From Sipunculus nudus (lineage: Eukaryota > Annelida > Sipuncula > Golfingiida > Sipunculidae), in contig CM049306.1 of the NCBI GenBank assembly GCA_026874595.1, positions 103,679,142-103,743,141 of the forward strand: 64,000 nucleotides of DNA, read 5' to 3'. The notes under the pieces were generated by a model. It made no database searches. It was not told the DNA's origin and saw only the letters and a list, made by a program, of their open reading frames with translations. Within the stretch, counting starts at the first letter, position 1; every line of letters starts with the position of its first letter. A program made the translations under genes and the position numbers. Shown piece by piece: positions 13,306 through 26,485 of this stretch.

Positions 13306-13580
13306 GATATCAATACCAGGGATTAGGGTCCCAGGACATTTGAGTTCCCATTCAAACCTACTCTCAGTACAGTTGAACTTTAGAACCCTGTTTCATTTTG
13401 GCTTCACAACACTGCTTTGACCAAACGGGTTGAAGGCACCAACTGGCCACAAAGCTATGTTATTGCTTCTGAAAAGTTGTTATATATGTGACATGTTTAT
13501 TTGTAACATGTAGTCTTTAGCAGCTCTTGGGTCTGCTTTACCAAGGAAAAAAAAATATAAATTTTGTTATATGTATTGGC

Positions 13581-14313
13581 ATGTCGTACGATGAAAAAAG
13601 AAAACGTATGAGGTCAGGTTTATCTAGTAGCTCCTCAGATTCATCATTCGTTGAAACAAAATATTTATACTGTCAGACTCTCTTAACTGTTGTGAAGAAG
13701 AACTTGAAAATATGACAGCAGGTCAGTTACTGAAAAGAACTTCTGTGAAATGCTTGAAAAATTAAGAAATGATATAAAAACCGAGTTTCAAACTCAGTTA
13801 GAGGTGTATATTGGGAGAATGGAAGATAGGGTATTTAAACTAGAAAATGATAATGAAAATTTGTCTGCTATAGTTTGCCAGTTGGCGACAGAAAATACTA
13901 TATTGAGAACTGAAAGCCCACAAGTAATTATAGCTGCACACCAAGCAAGGGTACATGCAATAAATAACGAGCAACAAATGAGAAAATCAAATTTGAAAAT
14001 ATTGGGACTTCCTGAACAGGAAGATGAAAATTGTACACAAAGTGTTCTTAGATTAATTACAGATAGTTTGAGAGTTAGGCTATCAGTAGATGCAGTATAT
14101 ACATTGTATAGGGCTGGAAAGAAGGACGAAGAGAAACCACGACCAGTGATTGTCCAATTTCGTAGACCAGATGATAGAATGACTGTAATAAAACCAAGGA
14201 AAATGTTAAAAACTACAAGAATCTTGATTGTAGATGATCTGTGTAAGGAACAACTAGAAGTGTACCAAAGGGTAAAGGAAGCATTATCATGGCAAAATAT
14301 ATGCACAAAATAA
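13581..14313 (+). pseudogene. LINE ORF1-like protein (coiled coil plus RNA-binding region)
   Basis: A short N-terminal piece (13581-13713) with basic and serine-rich residues shifts frame into a 187-codon piece (13750-14313). The latter begins with a heptad-rich coiled coil (about residues 1-60, KLENDNENL), followed by SNLKILGLPE and a PRPVIVQFRR block. These are typical of the RRM-like and C-terminal parts of L1 ORF1 proteins that coat the element RNA. The frameshift near 13710 breaks the protein. Confidence 0.75.
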
Positions 14314-14459
14314 ACAGAACATGTACTGTGTGATGTATCATGTTATTCAAAAAGTTGTAACCCATGACAATATAAATTTGGTTATATATAATTTTACCTA
14401 CAACCCAAAAAGAAAATATATTTTAAGGGCTGAGAAAAACTTGTTGAACACATTAAATC

Positions 14460-17400
14460 ATGGAGTCACCTAAGAGTAAGAACACTTTTAATATAATATC
14501 CATGAACGTCAGAAGGCTTAGGAAATACGACAACAGAAGGAAAATATGAAACTGGTTCTATAAACATGGACGTGATAGTGGTGTAGGATTCATTCAAGAA
14601 TCGCATAGTGATGAACAATATTGTTAACTGTTGGACAAAACAACGGCGAGTACCTGTTTATTTCTCACATGGGACAACTTTGAGTCGAGGTGTTATGGTA
14701 ATTGTCGGAGAAAAGCTAGATTTTAAATGTGAAGAGGTTGTGGTTGATGCAAACGGTATATACATTTTGTTGAAATGTTATATTCATGAATGCCTCACTT
14801 TACTCTGTAATATATAAGGGCCAAATACCGACTCAGAACAAACTAGGTATTTTCAGAGTTTACAGAATGAAATAAAAAAGTTTGCTCTAGATGCTGACAT
14901 AAAAATTATAATAGGTGGAGATTTTAACATATGTCTGGAAAAAAATTGTTTTAGATGGAGGAAAACTTAAAGTTCAAGCTATTAAGCATGTACAATCAGT
15001 TAAGGCGGAATTTGACCTTGTAGATATTTGGAGAATAAGAAACCCTGACATTAAAAGATATACATGGAGACGTTTTTTCCCATTGACCCAACGGCGGTTA
15101 GTTTATTTCATTGTTTCTGATGAAATTCAGGCAAATGTTGTAACAGCTGATATCATTTCTTCAATAAACACCGATCATTCCACAATAGAGACAAAATTAC
15201 AGTTACTTAAAGACCAGAATAGAGGACCAGCATACTGGAAGTTAAATAATTCATTGTTAACTGATGAGAATTATGTCAAAGAATTAAAAAGCAAGATTTC
15301 GGAATGGAAAGAAGATACTTCATTTAATAATTCTGCTACACGTTGGGAATGCATCAAATACAGAATAAGACATTTCACTCTTGAGTTTTTAAGGGCTTAA
15401 GCTGGATAGAGAGGGAATGAATTAAGTAAACTTGAAAGTAAATTATATGAGCTGGAAAGAAAATTGTGTAATGATTCTAGCGAGGCAGTAATCAAGGAAC
15501 ACTAAGAAATTAAACATCAACTGGATACTATGACCACGTTACACAAGGAATCATAATCCGCTCCCGAGCACAATGGAGAGAAAATGGCGAGCGAAACTCT
15601 TCATATTTCCTCAATTTAGAAAAAAAGAAATTATCATAAAACAACAGTTCGTAAATTACTACAAAATGAGAAGGAGATAACCTCTCAAAAAGAAATTATT
15701 GAGGAGATCAGTGCATTTTATTAAAAAAAAGTTCACGAGAACATCTGTTGTAACAGAAGAAGATTGTGATAATTATTTGAAAAATATTAATGTACCAGTT
15801 CTATCTGATGAACAAGCATCTGTATGTGATGGTCCAGACAGAAGTATTAAATGCAATAAAATCCATGCCTTCAAATAAAGTACCTGGGAATGAAGGACTA
15901 AGTAATGAATTTTACAAAATGTTTTACCAAGATATTAAATATGAATTGATATCCTGTCTAAACTGTAACTTCAGGCCAGGTCACCTCACGACAATTAAAA
16001 AACAAGCTGTAATAACTTTAATAGAAAAACCTGACAAAGACACTAAATACATTAAATCATGGCGACCAATCAGTCTAATTAATGTTGATTGCAAATTACT
16101 TAGTCGAATTTTAGTCAAAAAATTGAAGAAAATACTTCCACATTTAATTTCTCAGGATATAAATGAATATATAAGTGGTCGTTTCATTGGTGAACCCATC
16201 AGGCTAATCAGCGATATTATATACCACTGTAATCAAAGTTAAGGTACAGGTATTATGTTCGCAGCTGATTTTGAAGCAGTTTTTGATTCGGTAGATCATG
16301 TTTTTCTGTTCAGTGTTCTTAAAAGATTTGGGTTTGGAGAAAGTTTTATAACATGGATAAAAACAATGTACAATAAACTGGAGAGTTCTGTCATAAACAA
16401 TGGAGTAACACCATATATTTTTTGTTAGGACGAGGTACCCGTCAAGGGGACCCATTAGCTTGTTACCTCTTCATGCTTGTTGTTGAAGTATTAGCACATC
16501 AGATTCGTACGAGAAATGAAATACAAGGAATAAAAGTTTTTGATTTAGAATATAAATTGTGCATGTTTGCAGATGACTCAACATTTTTCCTTCAGGATGC
16601 AGAGTCTTTCAAAGAACTGATAAATGTTATAAATGTTTTTACATATTATTCCTCCTTAAAAGTCAACTATGATAAGTCAGAAGCAGCATGGCTAGGAAGC
16701 TGTAAAGCCAGACGCGACAGACCTATTGAATGTAGATGGATTAATCTAACTGTAGATGCTATTCAAATTTTGGGCATTTACTTTTCATGTGGTTCAGATA
16801 TTGTAATGGAAAAGAATTTCACAAGAATAAAAGACAAGATGAATAACACCTTGAGTGATTGGAGAACCCGTACAATGACAATTTACGGTAGAATTGAGAT
16901 AGCTCGGTCACTTAACCACTATGTTGTATGCTACAAACATGTGTGAACCAAAAAGGAGTTTTGTTACTGAGGCACAAGGTATGATTAACAAATTTATATT
17001 GAAGGGGAAAAAGCCAAAGGTTAAATATAACACTGCAGTAGGACCATATGATATGGGTGGCCTGAAACTGCCAGACATTGAATCAATGCTGAAAGGTCAA
17101 CAAGTCATTTGGATAAAACGACTAATTACTGACGAAAATAAACCTTGGGCGCAGTTAGTCTCATGTTATATAAGTAGAAAAGGAGGAACATCTTTCATAA
17201 GATCAAATTTTGATAAAGCACGCATTCCGCAAGGTCTGCCAAAAAATTCTACAAAAAATGCTTGTTTTCATGGACCGAAATTTCAAAAAATTATCCAGAA
17301 TCCAGGTATGAAGTATTATCTCAAACATTATGGAATAATTCATTATTACAAATTAACAATGCGCCCTTTTTTTACAAACATTTATCAGCTGTCGGAATTA

Positions 17401-18222
17401 ATTACATAAATGACCTTGTTAAAAAGAATGGGTCATTTAAATCTTGGAATAATGTGACTAATGGCAATTTAACTAAATTAGATCAACTTCTCTTACAGTC
17501 AGTAATTGCCTCAGTGTCAGCGAACTTGCGTTCTTTGATAAAAGAACATACGTTTGAGAATACAAATATATGCAATGATTCAGTATTTATCAACAACAAG
17601 CAATATTCTATATCAAAATTAAATTCAAAAATGATTTACAGTAAATGTATTCAGGACAAAACTGAGTTCAGAAACATTATATGGAACGAATGCTTGGATG
17701 TTACTGCACAAGAAAATGAACTTCGTTTTACATCACTTTATCAAATCTCTTCAGACAGGTATTTAAGAGAATTTCTTTACAAAATTATGAATAATTATTT
17801 GGCAGTTAACAGAAATTTGTATGAATGGAAAATAATTGGAAAGAATCGATGTGACTATTGCTTTTTATATCAAGAATAAATTTTTCACTTGTTTTGTGAG
17901 TGTACAGTTACAAAGAATTTCTACTTTAAGTTTAAGGAATGGTTAAAACTATGTGATATTTATATGCCTAAAAATACCACAAAATAAAGTTATTTTTGGA
18001 ATCCTACCTATCAGTAAAGAAAATATGATAAATACCATTATTCTCATATATAAGTATATCATTTTTAAAGGTAAATCTTTTCCATCTGTCGCAAGTCTAT
18101 TTGCAAAATTCATTTGTACTTTGAAATCCTTGCAAAAAGAAAAATATCTCATTGCTAAAAAGGGGTTAGAACTAGAGGACCACCTAAAGAAATGGAAACC
18201 TCTATTATCTCTGATAACCTAA
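14460..18222 (+). pseudogene. LINE ORF2 remnant (endonuclease, RT, zinc finger)
   Basis: The start at 14460 gives an endonuclease-type opening (NIISMNVRRLRK), then FIQESHSD (about 14590), GGDFNIC (about 14910), an RRLVYFIVSD block (about 15095) and TDHSTIE (about 15173). A PAYWKLNNS linker lies at about 15228. The RT pieces run 15790-16946 with SWRPISLINVD, TRQGDPLACYLF and the catalytic FADD at about 16570. A C-terminal zinc-finger-like CDYCFLY lies at about 17850. Stops at 14546, 14935 and about 15400, plus several frameshifts, make it non-coding today. It is related to the 866-4450 copy by motif order and wording. Confidence 0.85.
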
Positions 18223-18550
18223 AATGTTTGTTATTGAAAACTGGGCTCTTGAAAAAAAAAAACCAAAAAATCTTATTATCTCAACTTATTATGTACCTGT
18301 GAAGCAAATAATTTGAGTTAATCTGTGTATGTGTTTAAATATTATGTTTATATGCATCAGTGTGCAATGCATATTGGATTGTGTATGACTTGTGTATTGA
18401 ATATATGTTTGTGTTTATATTTGTAATGTATTTGTGGGGTATATGTGTGTTTATGTATATACAAATAATAATGATGACTTCCTGATAAATTTAACAAAAC
18501 TATTACAGAATGATGTGATAATTTGAAGAAATATTCTGTCAACGTCACTT

Positions 18551-19194
18551 GTGTATTGTTAACAATGATCCAATCTTTGTATTGTCTTTTGTTTAAATTG
18601 TCGAGGTACGCACAGCCATGTTTTCTAGAGAATTCCTGAAATGCGTGTTTACTGTGTAGGATCCTTGTAGACTGTTCGAGAAATGGAAAATTCTCGGCTT
18701 CAGGTGTGAAGGTATATAAAGGGGCTGTGTTTTAGAACGGGCAGAGAGAGAGAGCAGAAAAGATTCCAGCGGACGCAGAAGCGTGTGTCTGATTCTAGGA
18801 CCTTATCCGACAAATGCGGCAATTATAGATTTTCAAAGACTTTCTCCTGGATTTTATGCTTTGGATCTCTCCGAGAGTTTACATTTAAAGGACTTATCGT
18901 TGTGATGGTGTTTGTATCCAGGTACTGTGCACATTATTTTCTATGTGATTGTATTGACTTGTTGCTATACCGCTGTTTTACTGAATAACTGTATTGATTT
19001 AGTGTATTGTAATGTTAGGGTTGTTTTAAGAATAAATTATAGCTATTTGTTAACAAAAAACCACTGACTTCTTTATTCATTCCCCTAGACATTTCACGTT
19101 GCCTAGTGTTATAGAATCTGATTTGTTTTTATCTCCATTACAAAATTTGTGTTCATCACGCATACGTGATCTGTTTATATTAGGTTCCGTAACA
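18551..19194 (+). promoter_or_regulatory. Solo-LTR-like promoter/polyA segment
   Basis: A TATA box (TATATAAA, 18713-18720) is followed 30 bases on by a GAGAGAGAG-rich start region, and an AATAAA signal lies at 19031-19036. TG...CA-like ends can be drawn at 18551 (TGTATTGTTAAC) and 19194 (TTCCGTAACA). I found no internal retroelement genes and no convincing target duplication, so a cellular promoter is an alternative. Confidence 0.4.
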
Positions 19195-22100
19195 GAATAA
19201 ATAAAAAAAACAGAATTTAATGGCACGTCTAACTTCATATTTAGCTTTTTTTAAATTATCTACAACATTTTTCGAAGCCGATAAAACAGTTTATCAATAC
19301 ATTTAGATTATAACAGATGCCCATGAAAGCAAATATGAGTACATATATATTCTATTCACGGATTAATCTTAAACATAGTTGAATATGGACACCATTATAT
19401 TCCCTTACAGCTCTGCTTATACACCCATAGAGCTCCAGATTTATTACTGTAAAAATCTACTTAATAAACAGTTTTGTCTCCAATTTAGTTCAGTTTAAAA
19501 GGTTTCCCCGATTTTTGGTTGATATTAACCAGATTTTACTTGATATCCAGATCTCATGATGTTATGTTTATGAATCTGTGCCATGTCAAATGTCACTGTT
19601 ATAGTCAGTCAATTTATAAGGAGCTTCAATCAGTCAATTATAAGATAAAATGGTTACTTTCAAGGTCATAATAGTTCACTCAAAAATAATTCGAGCAGAA
19701 TTTATTTTTATGGGAACAAACTTCAACAAGGACAGCCTAAGAATCATTTTGGTGCAATATTACAGAATTTGGCACAACAAATATTTGCAGAAGAAAACAA
19801 TTGTAGCTCTCAATCTGATACAGGTTTATCTGACCAAACGACTACAAGTTCAGCTTCCCATAACTGGAATAAAAATGAACGAATCCAAACCATTCGCACA
19901 TATTTATAAAGGAGAGCGCTCATTTCTATTATAAATTCTGTGAAATATAAACAATTTGGCTCGTCAGTTTCGGAGAATGGAATTTTTCAAGTTTTTTTTT
20001 AACTTTACCTCTGTAAAATGTAAGTCGATGCAAATAAACTGAAAATAAGCTCAATCCGACGTTTGACAAGTGACTGAGTTTTGCATGAATTTTAGTGATG
20101 CTAGGTCCTGCTAGGTTTTTGTGATAGTATGGGTTAACATACCGACAGCCCGGATATTCAGCCTCCATTCAAGATGAATCCGAATACCTATATTTCACCT
20201 CTGATTCGACACAACCTTAAGCAGTAATCACAGGCAAATTAACAGGAGGATCTAAACAATTTACCTAAACCTTCCGATTGATGGGTTCCTCATAAATCCC
20301 CATGATATCGCCCAAGAATTATCTCCTGAGCTTTCTCTTGACAGACTTTAAACAACAGGCGATGGAGGTAACAATTTTCTTGAGAGAAAGTGCCTATATT
20401 TTATACATCCCAAACATTTGGTTACAATTTATGTCCCACCTGAGTCAACACAACTGTATAATGTGTAATATGTAGGGTTGTTGCATGTCCTCACACTAAT
20501 ATTGTGAATTGAACTACTTTGGTAAGATCTGTCCAAACTTTGCAGGGTAAGCTCAAAACCTTAGAGACTAACGCAAAGAAAAGAATTGGAAAAAAACAAC
20601 AATAAAAGATGTAATTTGTAACACGCGGTCCACGCCTAGCCATCGTGTAAGCTCTACGCTCTTGACACAGCGCTTTACTTTTAGGCCTACTACCTAGGCC
20701 TATATCGTAAGCGCTGTTTGGTTTGACCTCGTATCCTGAATCGCTACACCAATGGGAAGCACTGTATTTTGGTCCAATCAGATGAGACCCTGTGCTGGAA
20801 GACAAAACGGTTTACCAGCCAAGCGAGAAATACACGGAGCCAATTTTGTTCATTTCGTTTTGAGTGACAGCTCATCGCCCCGGCAACCGTTTAAACAGGC
20901 CACAGGCTCAGAGAGAATGGCCCAGCACTTGGTTTTCACAGGTCCTCATGTACATAGGATGCTCGACCGATGAGCTGTAATTCAAACGAAATGAAACAAC
21001 ATAGGTTCCGTGCACACCTCGCTGGCTGGATTCCGTTTTGCTGGCAAACGGATTTATGGAAACGCTAACATAGTCGTAATGTCATAATAGATTCGGTCGA
21101 TGATGCGAGAACGTAGAGGGAACAATTAAAATTCGACTATTTTTTACTAAGAGTAACCACTTTAGTGCACCTGAAGCGCACTTGAAGCGCAGCTATGGGC
21201 GGAGCCATGATGCCTGTCGAATGTTTTATAATTGGCATTTGGTTGGCTGCCAGACAACGACCCACCAACAAGTGTCGTGTCTTAATGTATCAAACCAGGC
21301 AGCGAGAAAATCAGTAGCTTCTTTAGAGGCGCAAGATTTCCCCTGCCTCGGGGGCGTATAAGCTCACGTTAAGCCATTTTCATCAAATTGGTCACTTTGT
21401 TATACTGAAAACTATGTTGTACATACAAGTACTTGTACGTACAAGTATTATATCTTATTATATCTGAGAATAGGGCGAATTCCTTTAAATACATTTTAAG
21501 ATATTTTGTAAATGGATAGAGTTTCAATGAAGCGCGCATCTGCATGTTAATAGATTTTCACCCCTCAGAAAAATATAACAGAATGTTTGCAAACACATAC
21601 CAGATCCAGATATATAACCTATAACTCCAAGGAAGTACCCACGCCTGGGTGAAAAGCTGTTTAGGATGTAATAAAAATATATACGCCCTAATAGGTTAAT
21701 CCTGGTACGAATTTGCAAAGTGTAAGCTTTTCAACGTACATCGGCCCACGTTTTAGCCAAGAATACACGACTAAGTACGCATTTATTTGGGACTGAGAAG
21801 CCTAACATGAGTCGTGGTACAAGCCATACGGGGGAATGTTCTTCAAAGGTTATTCATCCTATTGCGTTGATATTAACATTAGGCTACGAGTGATGCATTA
21901 ACACAAATGTAAACTCACAAACAAAACTGGAAATGGTATATGGTAAAGAGTCACTTCCTGTATCGCGTACAAGGTGGCTACTTTCCAGTTACCCGTATAA
22001 GCCATGCTTGTATTCATGCATTCAGAAATTCAACAAACATGCAGAGGGTCTTACCAATATACCGAATAATGACAGAATTGTTCTCGTATATGCTTGTTTT

Positions 22101-24120
22101 TTGGGGTTTTTTTAGAAAGTATACTAAAAAGCTAACGCCTGGCCACGTTTATAAATTAAGTGACACTGGCGTACTTGTAGGCCAGGAGGCGTTGTCAAAA
22201 ATGTTGAAAATATTTACATTCTCATCTAGCATTACAGTGCGGTTCTCGACGCTAGATGTGAAGGTACTCTGGTTCTTTTACGCTGGTTGTTGACTCTATG
22301 TCACAGGACCGAAATGGCGCTAGCCGCGCTACCCATGCACGTTTGTGCCCAGGTTATTTTGCTCCTGCATAAAGTGCTTCGAAGCGATCAGTGAAAAGAA
22401 TTGCCAAACATTTGCCTCTTACTCAGTATATACGCCACATGATGCTTGAGGTTCTATATCCCGAGTGTCTACGAGAACAATTGAAGATAAGGCGAAGTGT
22501 AAGTACTATTGTGGTCCATCAGCTTCGGTACTAACAAAAGGCGGGACCAACCAAAGACAAAGTCGTTGCCAAACACGGGTGTCAAGTTGTTTTTAAAGTG
22601 AAAACGCCTTTTATAAACCTGACCTTAATGTTACTATAAGAATTATAGATGTGTTCAAATGAATTTCTCAGCATTATAATGAGACTTATTTTGACCGTAA
22701 GCGGGACCCGGGTCCAGTTATGGAAAACCCGAGACCAATTTAAGTTTTTTTTTATTTTTTTGCATTTACATGGTGTTTTTTATTTACATGTTATTCTTTC
22801 AAATTGAGGTATCGTTTCTTTTGTTTCGATGAATGGTTATTCATCATCAAAGCAGATATATGGAGTATAAAAGTAAAACATAGTTTTTCAAATATATGTT
22901 GAGACAACAAGTATATTGTGAGAAGCGTCTGCAATATTACACAACTGAATAAAGAAGTTGCTTTCAAGTTTCAGCCCTGAATAGCTTTAATCAATCCACA
23001 TACACCATGCATATGAAAGTTATTTCAACAGTGCTTATAGGAATAATTTCATAATTAATATTTATTTAATGATAATAGAGAGATGATGGACAGACAGAGC
23101 TGTTCACGTTATGTTCCATTCTCCTGAGACAAGAATATGTTTTAATTGAATTTTATTTTTTTATCCAATTATTTATTAAGTTAAATATATTTTGCACATT
23201 TGCAAAATGGCAGCAAAGTGTGTGTGTGTGGGGGGGGGGGGGGGGGAGGAAGCATTTACAACACTTATGCATATATACATACAGGGCAAACAAAGCCTGA
23301 TCTCCTATTCTGCTGAGGTAGGCAAAAAATGAACAAATGTTTGTATTAGATCCTCATTTTTTTATCACATTAAATTTTTTAATGTTTAGTTTATATTTCT
23401 AAACATTTCCAATATAACATATATAGCTGAATCTAAAAGTTGATTTCTAATTCTAAATTGCATCATCATTAATCTCAATCTTGTCACATCACGCATACAA
23501 ATGTATATATTTATCTTTTACCACAAAAATATATCTTTTAAATTTGCAAAACAATAAATATCTAAAAATAATACTTGGTTCAGATATCACAATTTTAAAT
23601 TGTGCCTTTATTTATTCATAATTTGCTTTATATTTTATAAATTTTTGCATACTGATGGGTCTTATTCTATTTTAATTGGTTAAAATCATTTAAAAGAAAA
23701 TTTATTTAAAATGTATTTAAAAATGCTACATTAACCTAACATGGCATCTTCCAGATTACTCCTTGAATTACTTTTTCCAGGAAAGTTTTGTATATTGGAG
23801 TGGAAACAGCTTTACAAGTTACTAAATCAGTGCAATTAAAAACAATATTGCATAACACTTGGCTTGTAAGGTTGCCGGGGGTGGGAGTTGGTGTTTTGAG
23901 AATTACTGTACACCTGTCATAGCAGGGGATCTCCCCAAGTGACTGTAAAAAAACCAGGAACCCTGGCACAGCTGACTTCCAGTGTCCAGGAGTAGGCGGC
24001 CTGCATATGGAAAAACCAAGTAACTATACAATAGAGCCTAAACGAAAAATTCAACAAGGGCACCGCAAAGCAGAGCAAGAAATTCTAATTACTAAGAATT
24101 ACTAAGACATGCGGGTTCGG
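19195..24120. other. Long spacer, mostly unassigned
   Basis: 19640-20170 contains a copy of the TTTAACTTTACC...GTAAAATGTAAG type repeat text seen at 5-7.2 kb. An 18-bp perfect palindrome (TACTTGTACGTACAAGTA) is at 21430-21447. A GT run then G-run is at about 23218-23247. A 77-codon minus-strand frame at 23736-23969 has a protein-like look but no family I can name. I see no splice-consistent gene. Confidence 0.45.
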
Positions 24121-24182
24121 TTAAGAAAGTACAGTTTCACAGAAAACTGCATGTTTCTTTATATTTGCCTGAACCGAATATT

Positions 24183-24222
24183 AATCGATCATCGATCGGT
24201 TTGCTCAAACCGATGATCGATT
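24183..24222. repeat. Hairpin upstream of the 145-bp array
   Basis: The arms AATCGATCATCG(ATC)GGTTT and AAACCGATGATCGATT pair over 16-17 bp with one 3-nt bulge and a GCTC loop. It sits about 60 bp before the tandem array and may be that element's 5' head. Confidence 0.7.
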
Positions 24223-24279
24223 ATGAAAAAGGAACCGAGTCCCACCAATAATTACACAGAGGGAAAATGAGGAGGGCAA

Positions 24280-25640
24280 CTCTCTGGCCTTGACCTTTGC
24301 TCCTGTTACCTCAAACTAAATAGGGTGCTTCATCCATGGGTGGGCTGGCTATATGAGCAGGATAACACTGACAGGTGTTGGTCAAACGGTTTGGCCTATA
24401 ATGGGTCGACAAGCTTTTTCAAGAAGTGGGCAATGTGGCCGTGACCTTGTACCCCGCGACCTCAGAATCGAAAGGGTCTTCATCTATGGGTGGGTGAGCC
24501 ATACGTGCAAGATGAAAGGTTTGGTCAAACGGTTTGGCTTAGAATGGGTTCACAAGCTTATTTAAGAAGTGGGCCCTGTGGCCGTGACCTTTGACCCAAT
24601 GACCTCAAAATCAATAGATTTCTTCATCCATCGGTGGGTGAGCCATCTGTGCAAGATGAAAGGTTTTGGTCAAACGGTTTGGCTGTATATGGGTCCACAA
24701 TCTTTTTCAAGAAGTGGGCCCTGTGGCCGTGACCTATGACCCCATAACCTCAAAATCAAAAGGGGTCTTCATCCGTGGGTGGGTGAGACATATGTGCAAA
24801 ATGAAAGGTTTTGGTCAAACGGCTTGGCTTTAAATGGGTCCAAAAGCTTTTTCAAGAAGTGGGCCCTGTGGCCGTGACCTATGACCCCATAACCTCAAAA
24901 TCAAAAGGGGTCTTCATCCGTGAGTGGGTGAGCCATACGTGTAAGATGAAAGGTTTTGGTCAAACGGTTTGGCTTTGAATGGGTCCAAAAGCTTTTTCAA
25001 GAAGTGGGCCCTGTGGCCGTGACCTATGACCCCATAACCTCAAAATCAAAAGGGGCCTTCATCCGTAGGTGGGTGAGCCATACGTTTAAGATGAAAGGTT
25101 TTGGTCAAACGGTTTGGCTTTGAATGGGTTCACAAGCTTATTCAAGAAGTGGACCCTGTGGCCGTGACCTTTGACGCCATGACCTCAAAATCGATAGATT
25201 TCTTCATCCATCGGTGGGTGAGCCATATGTGCAAGATGAAAGGTTTTGGTCAAACGGTTTGGCTGCATATGGGTCCAAAAGCTTTTTCAAGAAGTGGGCC
25301 CTGTGGCCGTGACCTATGACCCCATAACCTCAAAATCAAAAGGGGTCTTCATCCGTGGATGGGTGAGCCATACGTGCAAGATGAAAGGTTTTGGTCAAAC
25401 GGTTTGGCTTTGAATGGGTTCACAAGCTTATTCAAGAAGGGGGCCCCGTGGCCGTGACCTTTGACCCAATGACCTTAAAATCGATAGGGGTCTTCACCCA
25501 TTGGTGGGTGAGCCATATGTGCAAGATGAAAGGTTTTGGTCAAATAATTGGCTGTATATGGGTCCAAAAGCTTTTTCAAGAAGTGGGCCCTGTGGCCGTG
25601 ACCTATGACCCCATAACCTCAAAATCAAAAGGGGTCTCCA
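24280..25640 (+). repeat. 145-bp tandem array (~9.4 copies)
   Basis: The anchor GTGGCCGTGACC occurs at 24435, 24578, 24723, 24868, 25013, 25158, 25303, 25448 and 25592; spacings are 143, 145, 145, 145, 145, 145, 145 and 144. Two unit types can be told apart. Type A has CACAAGCTTATTCAAGAAG with CCTTTGACC. Type B has CCAAAAGCTTTTTCAAGAAG with CCTATGACCCC. From the second unit the order is A B B B A B A B. Frames of 70-95 codons crossing the array have no homology, and 145 is not a multiple of 3. This is probably the core of a pearl/Helentron-type non-autonomous element. Confidence 0.93.
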
Positions 25641-25657
25641 TCCAGGCGTTACTCTGT

Positions 25658-25674
25658 CCCTTCGTTGCGAAGGG
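25658..25674 (+). repeat. Perfect 3' hairpin of the 145-bp-array element
   Basis: CCCTTCG-TTG-CGAAGGG, a 7-bp stem with a 3-nt loop, lies directly after the last array unit. CTAA|T follows about 14 nt later (25686-25690). This matches the 3' layout of Helitron-like elements. Confidence 0.65.
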
Positions 25675-25740
25675 TTAATAACTATCCTAATTTTCAAGAT
25701 TTTATTTTAAAATTTCAGATTTAAACAATTTAAATACTAA

Positions 25741-26052
25741 CTAGCAATTACCCGTGCTACGCACGGTTTTGGGCGACCATATAGTTCTGATGTCAAATAG
25801 TCTGTCATAGTTGCATGTCTTGGGTGTACAATGTTACTGTCTCTTTGAATCCGACATTTGGTATAAGTGTTCTGTCTCTGAGTTAACCTTGTGTCGGAGT
25901 CTGAATGACCTGGACGAATACGTTCTTGTCCGAATGGTGGAATGTCTTCGGACAAACCTGGAGCATATGTATGTCAAAAATCACGGCAAACCGTATAGTG
26001 TCAAAGGAGACATGTAAATTCACACAATCGCGTTACACTATTAATATATAGA
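25741..26052 (-). mobile_element. Small non-autonomous Helitron, complete
   Basis: Read on the minus strand it starts TCTATATATTAATAG directly after an A. It ends with the hairpin CCGTGCGTAGCACGG, then GTAATTG and CTAG, followed by T. This is the canonical Helitron plan: 5' TC, 3' hairpin about 10 nt before CTRR, insertion between A and T, no target duplication. At 312 bp it has no coding capacity and would depend on a Rep/helicase supplied elsewhere. Confidence 0.8.
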
Positions 26053-26485
26053 TCAATTATATGCATGGTGTTATGCATAAAACTCTAATTGAAGCCGTGA
26101 GGATGACCGGAGAATTTTCGAAGAAGTTGTGTTAAATAAAATGAAGAAATATGTTAAATAAAATCATTTTTATATGAAAATATATATTATGCTAAACATC
26201 GCCTTTAAAGTTGCCCTCCGAGCCCGTGAATCCGCCAGTAAAGGAACCTGTTATCTTGCATGGTAGTACAGTACAGCGCTGAGACATGATCTCGATAATT
26301 GCATTCCGGGTATAACGCACAAAAACTGAGCATTAACATGGTCGGGCAATCCCGCTGCGCAAACGTTCGTGGTAGCATTATATTAAGTGGTACATTTTAT
26401 GGCTGTATATATTTTTAAATATCACGCACTCCTTTCTGTTTGAAAGCTGAGCCAATGTTTTCCAGTGAGACAGTCACTGCGTTCA

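Larger units (their letters stand above)
13400..18265 (+). mobile_element. L1/Tx1-like LINE, near full length, inactive
   Basis: Contains ORF1 relics (13581-14313), an ORF2 start at 14460 and RT/zinc-finger relics to 18222, ending near an A-rich stretch at about 18250. It is much longer than the related minus-strand copy at 866-4450 and in the opposite orientation. No target-site duplication was identified. Confidence 0.8.

Noticed and set aside
23736-23969. 77-codon minus-strand frame as a LINE C-terminus
   Set aside because: It has a protein-like look, but no diagnostic motif could be found.
24280-25640. CRISPR-like array
   Set aside because: Units are contiguous 145-bp repeats without spacers, in an animal genome.
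24353-25678. Reading frames of 70-95 codons in the 145-bp array
   Set aside because: They follow the tandem repeat, shift frame each unit because 145 is not divisible by 3, and match no protein family.
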